Shown here one piece after another: positions 44,896 through 53,098 of a stretch of DNA of 64,000 bases. The stretch's first letter is position 1. Each line of letters begins with the position of its first letter. The notes beneath the pieces were generated by a model, which was not told the origin of the DNA, did no database searches, and saw only the letters and a program-made list of their open reading frames with translations. The position numbers and the translations under genes were made by a program. The stretch covers positions 165,301 to 229,300 of the forward strand of contig NZ_JBBHLB010000005.1 in the NCBI RefSeq assembly GCF_037572415.1. The letters are read 5' to 3'. Origin of the DNA: Flavonifractor porci. GTDB taxonomy: Bacteria; Bacillota; Clostridia; Oscillospirales; Oscillospiraceae.

Positions 44896-45431
44896 ACATA
44901 AAACAGTTGATCCAGCCTGTGGCTGCCCTTCTCATCGCCGCCCTGGTTTTGTTCCTGGGCACCACCGTGCTCTCCCCCATTGCTCAGGAAAACAAGGAGC
45001 AGGAGCTGCAGTCCATCCTCTCCACCCTTCTGCCCGGCGCAGAGTCCTTTGTCCAGGAAGAGTACACCGGCGAGGACGAGGCTATCTCCGCGGTCTACAA
45101 GGCGGATAACGGCTATGTGATCGAAACGGTCACCGCCGGATATGCCGGCGATATCACCATGCTGGTAGGCGTCAATCTGGACGGCACCATTGCCGGTCTG
45201 GTGGTGCGGGATATGCAGGAGACCTACGGGCTTGGCATGGAGGCCCTCTCCGACGTATCCTTCCTGTCTCAGTTCCTCTGGAATGGCACCACCTTTACCG
45301 TAGGCGAAAATGTGGACGCCCTCACCGGCGCCACCGTTACCTCCAAGGGGGTGGCCAAGGCTGTTACCTCAGCCAGTGCCTTTGTAACCGGCGCGGATAT
45401 TGGCTCCAGCGCCACCGAATGGGGAGGTTGA
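44892..45431 (+). CDS. rnfG: Electron transport complex subunit RnfG
   Basis: 179 residues from GTG 44892 (AAAGGAGG site). One N-terminal membrane anchor, then an FMN-binding domain with covalent site LTGATVTSKGV and the ETYGLGMEA block. Receives FMN from ApbE. Final gene of the recognisable Rnf subset in this operon. Confidence 0.93.
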   Translation: MNIKQLIQPVAALLIAALVLFLGTTVLSPIAQENKEQELQSILSTLLPGAESFVQEEYTGEDEAISAVYKADNGYVIETVTAGYAGDITMLVGVNLDGTIAGLVVRDMQETYGLGMEALSDVSFLSQFLWNGTTFTVGENVDALTGATVTSKGVAKAVTSASAFVTGADIGSSATEWGG

Positions 45432-45435
45432 TGTG

Positions 45436-45873
45436 ATGAAAAATACCTATCGTCTGAATACCTTCCTGGCTTTGGTGGCAGGCCTGGTATTTCTGGGCTA
45501 CCTGGCAGTGCAGGCCTATTCTCCCGCCGCCATTCTTCCTCAGCTGGATCTGATGCTGGTCAGCGGGATCTCCCTGGTGGCCCTGATCCTGGAGTATTAT
45601 TCCGGGAAGCCGGTGGAGCGTCGCAGCTGGCCTGTGACAGCGCTGCTCAGCGCACTGACGTTCGTTCTGCTGCCTCTGGCGGCGGGTCTGATGTCCGGTC
45701 AGGAGCTGCTCCGGTTTGCCCTGGTAAGCTGGGCTGCGTTTATGGTGCTGACCTTCCTGTTTACCGCCATCTGTCAGCGTCTGGCCTCCGGACCAGCAAG
45801 CAAGATCGCTCCCCTGCTCTCTGCCGGAGTCCTGTTCCTGGCGGTTCAGGGCTGCAGCAGCCTGTTCCTGTGA
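45436..45873 (+). CDS. Four-span membrane protein at the RnfE position
   Basis: 145 residues with four to five hydrophobic segments (LNTFLALVAGLVFLGYLAV, LVSGISLVALILEYY, LLSALTFVLLPLAAG, FALVSWAAFMVLTFLF, LLSAGVLFLAVQG). Start ATG 45436 with GGGGAGG, 4 nt after rnfG. It is too short and too different in sequence for RnfE or RnfA, although it takes the position they would hold. Likely an additional or substitute membrane subunit of this Rnf-like complex (inference). Confidence 0.75.
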   Translation: MKNTYRLNTFLALVAGLVFLGYLAVQAYSPAAILPQLDLMLVSGISLVALILEYYSGKPVERRSWPVTALLSALTFVLLPLAAGLMSGQELLRFALVSWAAFMVLTFLFTAICQRLASGPASKIAPLLSAGVLFLAVQGCSSLFL

Positions 45874-45904
45874 CCCCGCAAGCTTCCTTGCCTTCACGTT
45901 TAAA

Positions 45905-45944
45905 AAGAGAAAGCCTTGAAACTGTAGTTTCAAGGCTTTCTCTT
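45905..45944. terminator. Terminator closing the Rnf-like operon
   Basis: 18-bp perfect hairpin (45905-45922/45927-45944), T-rich on both strands; shared with the convergent gene at 45951. Confidence 0.9.
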
Positions 45945-45950
45945 TCCGTT

Positions 45951-46364
45951 TTAATAAAACTTCTGCTCCGCTTGTCCGCCATTCCCTTTCTCTGCGGCCA
46001 TTTGGTTGATTTCCTGCAGCGTATACTCCTTGCCAACACATTCCGTCATCCCGCTGCTGCCGGCATCCTGCACCTTTATGTAAATGACTCCGTTTTTCTT
46101 GCCAGAAAGCTTTTTCAGCAGTCCGGTCGTCGTAAGCATCGTCTTGTTAAAGCCGGTTACATCAGGAACAGGGGAGCTGAGGATGCAGCCACACTGTTCA
46201 CATTTGAACAGGTATAGATTCCCTTCCAACTTCATCTGCATTTTCTGATCAATGCTCCAGTGGGGAACCGACGTTCCACACAGGGGACAAGTCTGAACAT
46301 TGCGGTCAATAAATCCCTGAGGAACACTTCCCGCAAAGCCTTCCATCCTCTTAAACGCCATCAT
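45951..46364 (-). CDS. Hypothetical protein with a zinc-ribbon-like cysteine set
   Basis: 137 residues. Two Cys pairs, CPLCG near residue 26 and CEQCG near 55, probably bind one zinc. The remainder is mixed alpha/beta and polar with no membrane segment. No family recognised. Shares strand and tight spacing (14 nt) with the membrane protein upstream. Confidence 0.6.
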   Translation of the reverse strand: MMAFKRMEGFAGSVPQGFIDRNVQTCPLCGTSVPHWSIDQKMQMKLEGNLYLFKCEQCGCILSSPVPDVTGFNKTMLTTTGLLKKLSGKKNGVIYIKVQDAGSSGMTECVGKEYTLQEINQMAAEKGNGGQAEQKFY

Positions 46365-46378
46365 GAGTCCCCCTTATC

Positions 46379-46753
46379 TTATAGTCCAACCATCATGGAA
46401 ATGATAAAATACAGCAAGGCTCCCCCTGCAATCGTAAAAATGGTAATAGCCAGATAGTTGAGCCCGAACTCCTTCGCCCTCGCTTTGTTGGCTTTAACTG
46501 CCACAGTGGATGCTTTTACGACAGGGAATCCATTTTCGATCACGACATCGGCGGTAAAGTCATTTCTGATCATAGCCCCATAACTATTCTGGGAGTCTAC
46601 AAAACCGGCTATATGGTATCCTCTTGTCTCATCTCCCACGATGGATATCATATCAACTGGGAACTGCGCCGATGCCGGGCTTTTGAGTTGGGCACAAATT
46701 GCCGGTTTTACAACCTTCATAATTTCTTCGTTGGTCACTTCGATTCCTCCCAT
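46379..46753 (-). CDS. Hypothetical C-tail-anchored membrane protein
   Basis: 124 residues. A soluble domain (IMKVVKPAICAQLKSPASAQFP... with GYHIAGFVDSQNSYGA) and one C-terminal hydrophobic segment LAITIFTIAGGALLYFIISMMVGL. The soluble part looks like small secreted-type beta domains seen in clostridial hypothetical proteins. Forms a pair with the zinc-ribbon-like gene downstream. Confidence 0.6.
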   Translation of the reverse strand: MGGIEVTNEEIMKVVKPAICAQLKSPASAQFPVDMISIVGDETRGYHIAGFVDSQNSYGAMIRNDFTADVVIENGFPVVKASTVAVKANKARAKEFGLNYLAITIFTIAGGALLYFIISMMVGL

Positions 46754-47057
46754 GTTGAACGGATTCCGACAGATGCTTTAAGCCTTCCCGACCGCTCAGG
46801 CAAGTATGCCGAAACCTCCTTTGCTGCTCCAAATCCATACAGCTTTTACGGATCCATTTCTATTTTATGCCGTTTTTAATAGAAAACAATATTCCAGCTG
46901 CATAGTTTTTGCATCTTATGGCATCTATCCCATTTTTGTGTGCCAGCCATGGCTTATCCACTGGGAGGGCCGACCGCAGCGAGGAGCACAATCTCCGCAC
47001 TTATCGTGATTGACAGCGTAATCTGCAACCACATACATACACGGGCAAGCCTTCTGC
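46754..47057. other. Intergenic stretch, nothing recognised
   Basis: About 300 nt between the membrane-protein pair and the redox protein. No coding frame, repeat or RNA gene seen. It presumably holds the promoter of the minus-strand gene at 46753. Confidence 0.4.
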
Positions 47058-47432
47058 TCAGATATGGATTTTTCTCAGCAGGTTTTCCACCTCATTTGCT
47101 TTCAGAACCTTGCCCATCGTGACCACCCTCTCATTGACCACCAGAGCGGGAACGCTCATGACTCCATAGCCGACAATCTTGGCCATGTCGGTCACATACT
47201 CCACTTCTACATCAAGGCCCATACCCCTCACAGCTTCTTTTGTATTTTCCAGCAGGGTATGGCAGGAGGCACAGCCTGCACCCAATACCTTGATGGAGCG
47301 CACGTCATTGGCAGTGCTGTCCCCTCCTTTCACAACTTTGGAAACATCCACCTCGGCGGTGGGGCAGCCGCACTGACAAGCACAGGCAGGCACTTTTTCT
47401 TCTTTCTTCTTGCTAAAACCAAACAGACTCAT
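47058..47432 (-). CDS. Small redox-active disulfide protein (thioredoxin fold)
   Basis: 124 residues from ATG 47432 (MSLFGFSKKKEE). A cysteine cluster CACQCGCP precedes a thioredoxin-like domain with active-site GCASCHTLL and the cis-proline segment VMSVPALVVNERV. This TM0996-like family is often paired with permeases of the type encoded just upstream, perhaps reducing or delivering a thiol-reactive substrate. Last gene of an arsR-permease unit. Confidence 0.85.
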   Translation of the reverse strand: MSLFGFSKKKEEKVPACACQCGCPTAEVDVSKVVKGGDSTANDVRSIKVLGAGCASCHTLLENTKEAVRGMGLDVEVEYVTDMAKIVGYGVMSVPALVVNERVVTMGKVLKANEVENLLRKIHI

Positions 47433-47527
47433 TGCAAATACCTCCAAATCAAATAAATGTGAAGCAGACTGGTTCACATCCAATCCGCAACATCCAAATC
47501 CACATGGCGCTGGATCCTTCTTGTTTC

Positions 47528-48541
47528 CTAAACCAGCAGGAACTGGATCGCATTGAAAAAATAGCCCACGATGATGATGCCCGCGGTGCAAATGGCGATA
47601 AAGGTAGCCAGCAGTTTAGGCTTTACCGCCTTTTTCAGCATGATCATGGACGGAATACTCAAAGTGGTAACAGCCATCATAAACGACAGGATCGTACCCA
47701 GGCCGGCACCCTTGAACAGCAGGCTCTCCGCCACAGGGATCGTCCCAAAGATATCAGCATACATAGGAACGCCCACCAGAGTGGCCAGGATAACGGCAAC
47801 AGGATTGTCGCTGCCCAGAACCATCTCCACCCACTCCTGGGGAACCACATTGTGGATAAAGGCGCCGATACCTACACCGATAAAGATATAAGGGGCAACC
47901 TTCTTGATGGTTCCCAGCAGCTGTTCTTTGGCAAACCAGACCCGATCGCGGCAGGTCAACTCCTGACCATCTGCGTCCATGTGCGGGGCGTTTTTGATAA
48001 AATCCTCCACATAACGCTCCATCCTGAATCTTTCCAACAAGGTGCCGCCAACAACAGCGATCACCAGACCGAGGACCACATAGATGACCGCAACTTTGGT
48101 GCCGAAAATGCTCATCAAAAGCACCAGAGAACCCAGATCAACCATGGGGGAAGAAATCAGGAAGGAAAAGGTCACGCCCACCGGCAGCCCCGCGCTGGTA
48201 AAACCCATAAAGATGGGAATAGAGGAGCAGGAGCAAAAAGGCGTCACTGTACCCAGCAGGGCCGCAGCTGAGTTTGCGCCGATACCGTGAAACCGCCCCA
48301 GAATCTTCTTGGTGCGCTCCGGCGGAAAATAACTCTGAATGTAAGAAATGCCAAAGATCAGTACCGAGAGCAAAATAAAGATTTTAATGGTGTCATAGAT
48401 AAAAAATTGCAGCCCCCCGCCGATGACGCTGTCAAGGGATAGACCTATGGCAGTCAGAGCATCACCGATCAGGGCATTCAGCCATTTCATTCCAAGGATC
48501 TGATCCTGGAAGAACAGCCAAATTGTATGAATCACTTCCAT
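47528..48541 (-). CDS. ArsP/YraQ-family permease
   Basis: 337 residues with about eight membrane segments. Conserved family motif TPFCSCSSIPIFMGFTSAGLPVGV with paired cysteines, and a second half GVPMYADIFGTIPVAESLL. ArsP relatives export trivalent organoarsenicals, but many have unknown substrates. Downstream of an ArsR-type repressor and upstream of a thiol-redox protein, supporting a metalloid- or thiol-linked role. Confidence 0.9.
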   Translation of the reverse strand: MEVIHTIWLFFQDQILGMKWLNALIGDALTAIGLSLDSVIGGGLQFFIYDTIKIFILLSVLIFGISYIQSYFPPERTKKILGRFHGIGANSAAALLGTVTPFCSCSSIPIFMGFTSAGLPVGVTFSFLISSPMVDLGSLVLLMSIFGTKVAVIYVVLGLVIAVVGGTLLERFRMERYVEDFIKNAPHMDADGQELTCRDRVWFAKEQLLGTIKKVAPYIFIGVGIGAFIHNVVPQEWVEMVLGSDNPVAVILATLVGVPMYADIFGTIPVAESLLFKGAGLGTILSFMMAVTTLSIPSMIMLKKAVKPKLLATFIAICTAGIIIVGYFFNAIQFLLV

Positions 48542-48600
48542 AAAGCGTTCTCCTTTCTCCGGACAAACAGTTCTAATTTTTTCGATTTAATCTTTTGAAT

Positions 48601-48628
48601 AAAAGCCATCGTCCCACCGATGGCTTTT
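48601..48628 (-). terminator. Hairpin at the arsR stop codon
   Basis: 11-bp arms (48601-48611/48618-48628), the upstream arm including the stop codon. Followed on the minus strand by a TTCAAAAG stretch; could partially terminate before the permease gene. Confidence 0.6.
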
Positions 48629-48938
48629 ATGTCCGGCAGACGCAGTCACTGCTGCCGCAAGTATTCCTTCTGGTCAGCATCTGCAACAGTTCTTTAGCGT
48701 ATGCGCTGCCTTCATCACTGATCCCGTAGTATGTCCATTTGCCTTCCGCCCGGCCAACCACGATACCCGAATCGCACAAAATCTTCATGTGATAGGACAA
48801 GGTGGATTGACTGATGTGCAAATCCTCCAGCAAGACACAGGAGCATTTCTCACCGCTGCGCAGCAGTTCCAAGATCTGCAGCCGGTTCACATCACAGAAA
48901 GCTTTGAATACCTTTGCATCCGCAGCGTGGTCGCGCAT
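48627..48938 (-). CDS. arsR: ArsR-family metalloregulator
   Basis: 103 residues. Winged helix with metal-binding CSCVLLEDL (ELLRSGEKCSCVLLEDLHISQSTLSYHMKIL), the ArsR alpha-3 ELCVCDL-like site in altered form. A Cys-rich tail (CGSSDCVCRT) may add ligands. Represses its own operon until metalloid binds. Promoter and a 10-bp dyad lie upstream. Confidence 0.93.
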   Translation of the reverse strand: MRDHAADAKVFKAFCDVNRLQILELLRSGEKCSCVLLEDLHISQSTLSYHMKILCDSGIVVGRAEGKWTYYGISDEGSAYAKELLQMLTRRNTCGSSDCVCRT

Positions 48939-48980
48939 CGTACTCCTCCCTCCAAATCTATTATATTCGAACTGTACTCC

Positions 48981-49009
48981 AGTATATACTCCAAATCGAA
49001 AAAAGTCAA
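48981..49009 (-). promoter_or_regulatory. arsR promoter with overlapping dyad
   Basis: Minus-strand TTGACT (49004-49009), 17 nt, TATACT (48981-48986). The perfect dyad AGTATATACT (48981-48990) covers the -10 box, a likely ArsR operator. Confidence 0.7.
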
Positions 49010-49058
49010 TGTAAAATAAAATTTAACAATAGTACATTCACTGCTCGGTCTATACAGA

Positions 49059-49256
49059 ATGTATTATAAAGCAGCAGGGAAATGCACGGAAAGCGGCAAC
49101 CAGTTACTAAATGACTTTTCACCGGATGGCCAGCCGTCGTTCTCCGCTTCGGAGTATGCTTTTTTACAGCAGATAAAGGTGCTCCAGGCGCTTGCAGAAA
49201 AGAGCGGCTGTGTGATCGTCGGGCGCTGTGCCGCACATCTTTTTACAGTATCATAA
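49059..49256 (+). pseudogene. Cytidylate-kinase-like gene fragment
   Basis: An open frame carrying only the central part of the kinase-like family: FLQQIKVLQALAEKSGCVIVGRCAAH parallels the AKVIKEAADRESCVIVGRCADY region of the gene at 29224. The P-loop part and the C-terminal half are missing; the frame ends shortly after GRCAAH. A decayed third member in this window. Confidence 0.7.
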
Positions 49257-49923
49257 GGGAAAAGATCACGGTAACCAGGCCGCATACCCCAATAGCCAAA
49301 CCGCTCATAGCACCCTCAGTCTCGCCCAGTTCCAGGGCCTTGGAGGTACCCACAGCATGGGAGCAAGCCCCGATGGACAGTCCAGCAGCAATGGGGTCTT
49401 TCACCTGGAACAGCCGGATCAGCAGGGGGGCCAGGATGCTGCCCAGAATGCCGGTGAGGATCACCGCCACCACGGTGATGGAGGGAATTCCGCCGTGGGC
49501 CTGGGCTACGCTGACCGCAATGGGGGTCGTCACCGACTTGGGCAGCAGGGAGGCCGTCATGGCCTGATCCAGCCCAAAGAGGCGGCACAGTCCCAGAATG
49601 CTCCCCATAGACACCAGGGAGCCCACCACGCAGCCCACCAGAATGGGCAGCCAGTTCTCCTTCAGCAGCCGCACTTTGCTATAGATGGCCACGGCCAGAC
49701 AGGCAGTGGCGGGAGAGAGGAACAGATTGATGAGGCTGCCACCCTGGTCATAGTACTCGTAGGGAATCCCCAACGCCAGCAGCAGGCCAATCACCAGAAT
49801 CACGCCGATGAGCAGTGGATTGCATACCACCAGGCCCGTCTTTTTCTGGATCTTGACGCCGATCCAAAAGGCCAATACACTAATGGCAACCCCGAAGAAA
49901 GGAGAATTGGTCCACTCAACCAT
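49243..49923 (-). CDS. lrgB: LrgB-family membrane protein
   Basis: 226 residues, multiple membrane segments; family motifs LLPKSVTTPIAVSVAQAHGG and GACSHAVGTSKALELGETEGAMSGLAIGV. With LrgA it is linked to murein hydrolase control and to pyruvate or glycolate uptake in relatives. Its 3' end overlaps the kinase-like gene fragment on the opposite strand. Confidence 0.93.
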   Translation of the reverse strand: MVEWTNSPFFGVAISVLAFWIGVKIQKKTGLVVCNPLLIGVILVIGLLLALGIPYEYYDQGGSLINLFLSPATACLAVAIYSKVRLLKENWLPILVGCVVGSLVSMGSILGLCRLFGLDQAMTASLLPKSVTTPIAVSVAQAHGGIPSITVVAVILTGILGSILAPLLIRLFQVKDPIAAGLSIGACSHAVGTSKALELGETEGAMSGLAIGVCGLVTVIFSLMIL

Positions 49924-50281
49924 GACTCTTCCCCCTTCCCATCAGCCGCAGGGTCAGCTTGATGCTCAACGCGGTGGCGCCGAATACCAGCACTGTGGTC
50001 ACCAGACAGATCACCAGCAGGGGTACCAACGCACTGCTCAATACATCAAAGTAGTTCATGACGCTGACACCGGCCGGCAGAAAAAAGAAGGCCATGTTGG
50101 CCAGCAGGAAGTCAGCCTTCTCCCGGACGTGCTCCAGCTTCAGCACGCCGGCAGCCAGCAGCACAAAGAGCAGCACCATACCGATCACGCTGGCCGGAAA
50201 AGGAAAGGGCAGCAGGCGCTCCAGGATCTGGCTCACCCAGCATACCCCGAAGATCACACCAAATTGACACAGTATTTTCAT
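49916..50281 (-). CDS. lrgA: LrgA/CidA-family membrane protein
   Basis: 121 residues, four membrane segments; LLPFPFPASVIGMVLLFVLL and FFLPAGVSVMNYF are typical. Holin-like partner of LrgB; overlaps it by 8 nt, so the two are translated together. Confidence 0.93.
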   Translation of the reverse strand: MKILCQFGVIFGVCWVSQILERLLPFPFPASVIGMVLLFVLLAAGVLKLEHVREKADFLLANMAFFFLPAGVSVMNYFDVLSSALVPLLVICLVTTVLVFGATALSIKLTLRLMGRGKSHG

Positions 50282-50392
50282 TGATATCTTCGCCTCGCTT
50301 CAGGGATTTCCGCACCGGCACAGTATGCCCGGTACAACAGGCCTCATTGTAGTCCCGGCCCATACTCTTTGTCAATTCTTCCTCCTTCAAAA

Positions 50393-50426
50393 AAGGGACT
50401 TTCCGCCCAAGCGCGGAAAGTCCCTT
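50393..50426 (-). terminator. Terminator after the TIGR03936 gene
   Basis: 14-bp perfect hairpin (50393-50406/50413-50426) followed on the minus strand by TTTTTTGAAGG. Confidence 0.85.
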
Positions 50427-50440
50427 CCCTTTTGATACAA

Positions 50441-51100
50441 TTACTCCCAAGGCTGGAACTGCTCATCCAGAACTGCCCGGCGGTGGAACACCGCATAATC
50501 GGGGGCGGCGTCGGGACAGTAGGTACGGATGGCCGACACGATGAGCTCGGGATTCAGGCCCGGATTCTGGGCCTTCAGGATCAGGTCCAGAGCGATGGTG
50601 TCCCGCCGCTCCTCCACGGTCGCCTTGGCAATGAGGGGGATCAGATCCACCTCCACCTTGCCGGCCTTGGCCTTCTTGCTCTTTTTTTCCATCACCAGGC
50701 TGTCCCGGCTGAGCAGGCCCCGGATGGCGGATTCCGCCCCAAAGGGAGCTCCGGCCTCATACTCCAGGGTGACGATATAGTTGACGTAGTACAGCTCCTT
50801 CACCGGCCGTACGCCCTCATAGCACCGCTGGACGGTGATACCGGCGGGCAGGGCGGCGTTCATCCGCTGGGGAACTTCCTCCAGGGGCGTATCCAGCACC
50901 TGACACTCCAGCACTTCACAGCTGCTGGAGTAGCCCACCGACAGGGGCAGAGGGATAGAGACGAAGGCGTGAGGATTAAAACCCTCGGTGTGCTTAATGT
51001 GGATACCCGCCCGCAGGAAAGACCGCTGGAAGGTACGCATCAGATCCAGGTGGGAAATGAATTTGGCGGTATCCGCCTTGCTAAATGCCAGTCTATGCAT
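50441..51100 (-). CDS. TIGR03936 family radical-SAM-associated protein
   Basis: 219 residues from ATG 51100 (MHRLAFSKADTAKFISHLDLMRTFQRS, the hallmark opening). Always found next to a TIGR03960 radical SAM protein, as here, with overlapping ends. Often located upstream of rplU/rnE-like genes in other Clostridia; those are not in this window. Exact reaction not established. Confidence 0.9.
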   Translation of the reverse strand: MHRLAFSKADTAKFISHLDLMRTFQRSFLRAGIHIKHTEGFNPHAFVSIPLPLSVGYSSSCEVLECQVLDTPLEEVPQRMNAALPAGITVQRCYEGVRPVKELYYVNYIVTLEYEAGAPFGAESAIRGLLSRDSLVMEKKSKKAKAGKVEVDLIPLIAKATVEERRDTIALDLILKAQNPGLNPELIVSAIRTYCPDAAPDYAVFHRRAVLDEQFQPWE

Positions 51101-52928
51101 CACATTTCCCTCCCGGATAGAGCTGATTGGCCCCGCAGCCGGTGCACTGGACCCGGCAGTCGGGGGTAATGACCGCCTCATAGGCCCGCTCCCGCTCCCG
51201 CCACAGGAAGTGCTTGGTCACGCCCACGCTGGTCACATCCCAGGGCAGCAGCTCGTCCTTCTCACGGGTCCGATTGGCATAAAAAGCGGGGTCCACGCCG
51301 CAGGCCTCAAAGGCGGCCAGCCAGCGATCAAAGTCAAAATACTCGCTCCAGGCGTCAAACTTGGCGCCCTGCCGCCAGGCGGTCTCAATGACGTCGGCCA
51401 CCTTCCGGTCGCCCCGGGCAAAGACCGCTTCCAGGAAGCTGGTCTGGGAATCGTGCCAGTTGTACTTGATGGACCGGCCCTTCATATGCTCCCGCAGCAG
51501 CTTCACCCGGCGCTGATACTCCTCCATGGTGATCTGAGGCTCCCACTGGAAGGCGGTGTGGGGCTTGGGCACGAACCAGGCGGTGGACACGGTGATGGTC
51601 ACGCCCCGCCTGGGGTTGGGGGTGACCTCCTTCCAGGTCTTATATACCTTCTCCGCCAGGTCGGCAATGCCCAGCACATCCTCGTCAGTCTCGGTGGGCA
51701 GGCCCAGCATGAAGTAGAGCTTTACGCTGGACCAGCCGCCGGAAAAGGCGGTACGGCAGGACCGCAGCAGGTCCTCCTCGGTAACGTTCTTGTTGATGGC
51801 GTCCCGCAGACGCTGGGTGCCCGCCTCAGGGGCGAAGGTGAGTCCTGACTTACGGACGTGCTGCACCCGCTCCATCAGCCCCAGGGAGAAGTTGTCCGCC
51901 CGCAGAGAGGGCAGGGACAGGGACACCCGGTTGGGCTCACACCAGTCCAGCAGCCCGTCGCACAGGTGCTCCAAAGGACGGTAATCGCTGGTGGACAGTG
52001 AGGACAAAGTCATCTCCTGATAGCCGGAGTCCTTGCAGGCCTCAATACCCTGCTTCAGCAGGATCTCCGGGTCACGGGACCGGACCGGCCGGTAGGCATA
52101 GCCCGCCTGGCAGAACCGGCAGCCCCGGATACAGCCCCGGAACAGCTCCAACATCACCCGGTCATGGACGATCTCGGTGGAGGGCACAATGGTCTTCACG
52201 GGGAAGTAGCTCTTATCAAAGTCCTGAACGATCCGCTTGGTCACCACAGCAGGGGCGCCCTCACGGGTGGTCACCCGCTCCAGGGTGCCGTCAGAACGGT
52301 AAGATACCTCATAGAGGGAGGGCACATACAGGCCGGGGATCTGAGCGGCGGCAGCCAGGAATTCATCCTTGCTCCAGCACTCCTCCCGGGCCTTACGATA
52401 GAGCTGAATGATCTCCACGCTGACGTCCTCGCCCTCACCCAGCACAAAAATGTCCACGAATGGAGCCAGGGGCTCCGGATTGTAGGCGCAGGTGCCGCCG
52501 GCGATCACAATGGGAGACAGGCCGTAGCGCTCCTCGGAGCGCAGGGGCAGTCCGGCCAGATCCAGCATATTGAGCACATTGGTATATGCCATCTCATAGC
52601 CCAGGGAGAACCCAATCAGGTCAAAATCCGCGATGGAGTCGCCGCTCTCCAGGCCATAGAGCAGGATGCCCTCCCGGCGCATTTCCTCCTCCATATCGCC
52701 CCAGGGCGCGAACACCCGCTCGCACCAGACGCCGTCCATCTGGTTCATGACCCCATAAAGGATACGCATACCCAGATTGGACATTCCGATCTCATAGGTA
52801 TCCGGGAAGCAGAGCGCATAGCGCACATCCACTTGGCGCCGGTCCTTCACCACCGCGTTATACTCACCGCCGGTATAGCGTGCAGGCTTCTGCACCCGGG
52901 GAAGGATATGTTCCAACGTACGATTCAT
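51093..52928 (-). CDS. TIGR03960 family B12-binding/radical SAM protein
   Basis: About 611 residues from ATG 52928 (MNRTLEHILPRVQKPARYTGGE). An N-terminal B12-binding-like domain precedes a radical SAM core with cluster motif CIRGCRFCQAGYAYRPV, and conserved STSDYRPLEHL and MLGLPTETDEDV. A C-terminal Cys-containing tail (CRVQCTGCGANQLYPGG) is also present. Partner of the overlapping TIGR03936 gene; likely RNA or ribosome modification (inference). Confidence 0.92.
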   Translation of the reverse strand: MNRTLEHILPRVQKPARYTGGEYNAVVKDRRQVDVRYALCFPDTYEIGMSNLGMRILYGVMNQMDGVWCERVFAPWGDMEEEMRREGILLYGLESGDSIADFDLIGFSLGYEMAYTNVLNMLDLAGLPLRSEERYGLSPIVIAGGTCAYNPEPLAPFVDIFVLGEGEDVSVEIIQLYRKAREECWSKDEFLAAAAQIPGLYVPSLYEVSYRSDGTLERVTTREGAPAVVTKRIVQDFDKSYFPVKTIVPSTEIVHDRVMLELFRGCIRGCRFCQAGYAYRPVRSRDPEILLKQGIEACKDSGYQEMTLSSLSTSDYRPLEHLCDGLLDWCEPNRVSLSLPSLRADNFSLGLMERVQHVRKSGLTFAPEAGTQRLRDAINKNVTEEDLLRSCRTAFSGGWSSVKLYFMLGLPTETDEDVLGIADLAEKVYKTWKEVTPNPRRGVTITVSTAWFVPKPHTAFQWEPQITMEEYQRRVKLLREHMKGRSIKYNWHDSQTSFLEAVFARGDRKVADVIETAWRQGAKFDAWSEYFDFDRWLAAFEACGVDPAFYANRTREKDELLPWDVTSVGVTKHFLWRERERAYEAVITPDCRVQCTGCGANQLYPGGKCDA

Positions 52929-53098
52929 GTCATGCCGAACCCTCTCTAATGGAATATAGGCCGGGTCCGGTGATCCGGCCAACAAGGCTGCCGGTTCCCC
53001 CGGCCCGCCGTAATACGCAAAAGAAGCAGTATATTATTATACTATGGTTTTTCGTCAAATACAAGCCGCAATCCGCTCATATTGGGCTCAAAATTCGC

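Noticed and set aside
45436..45873. RnfE or RnfA
   Set aside because: Position suggests it, but the protein has 145 residues and lacks the sequence features of those subunits.
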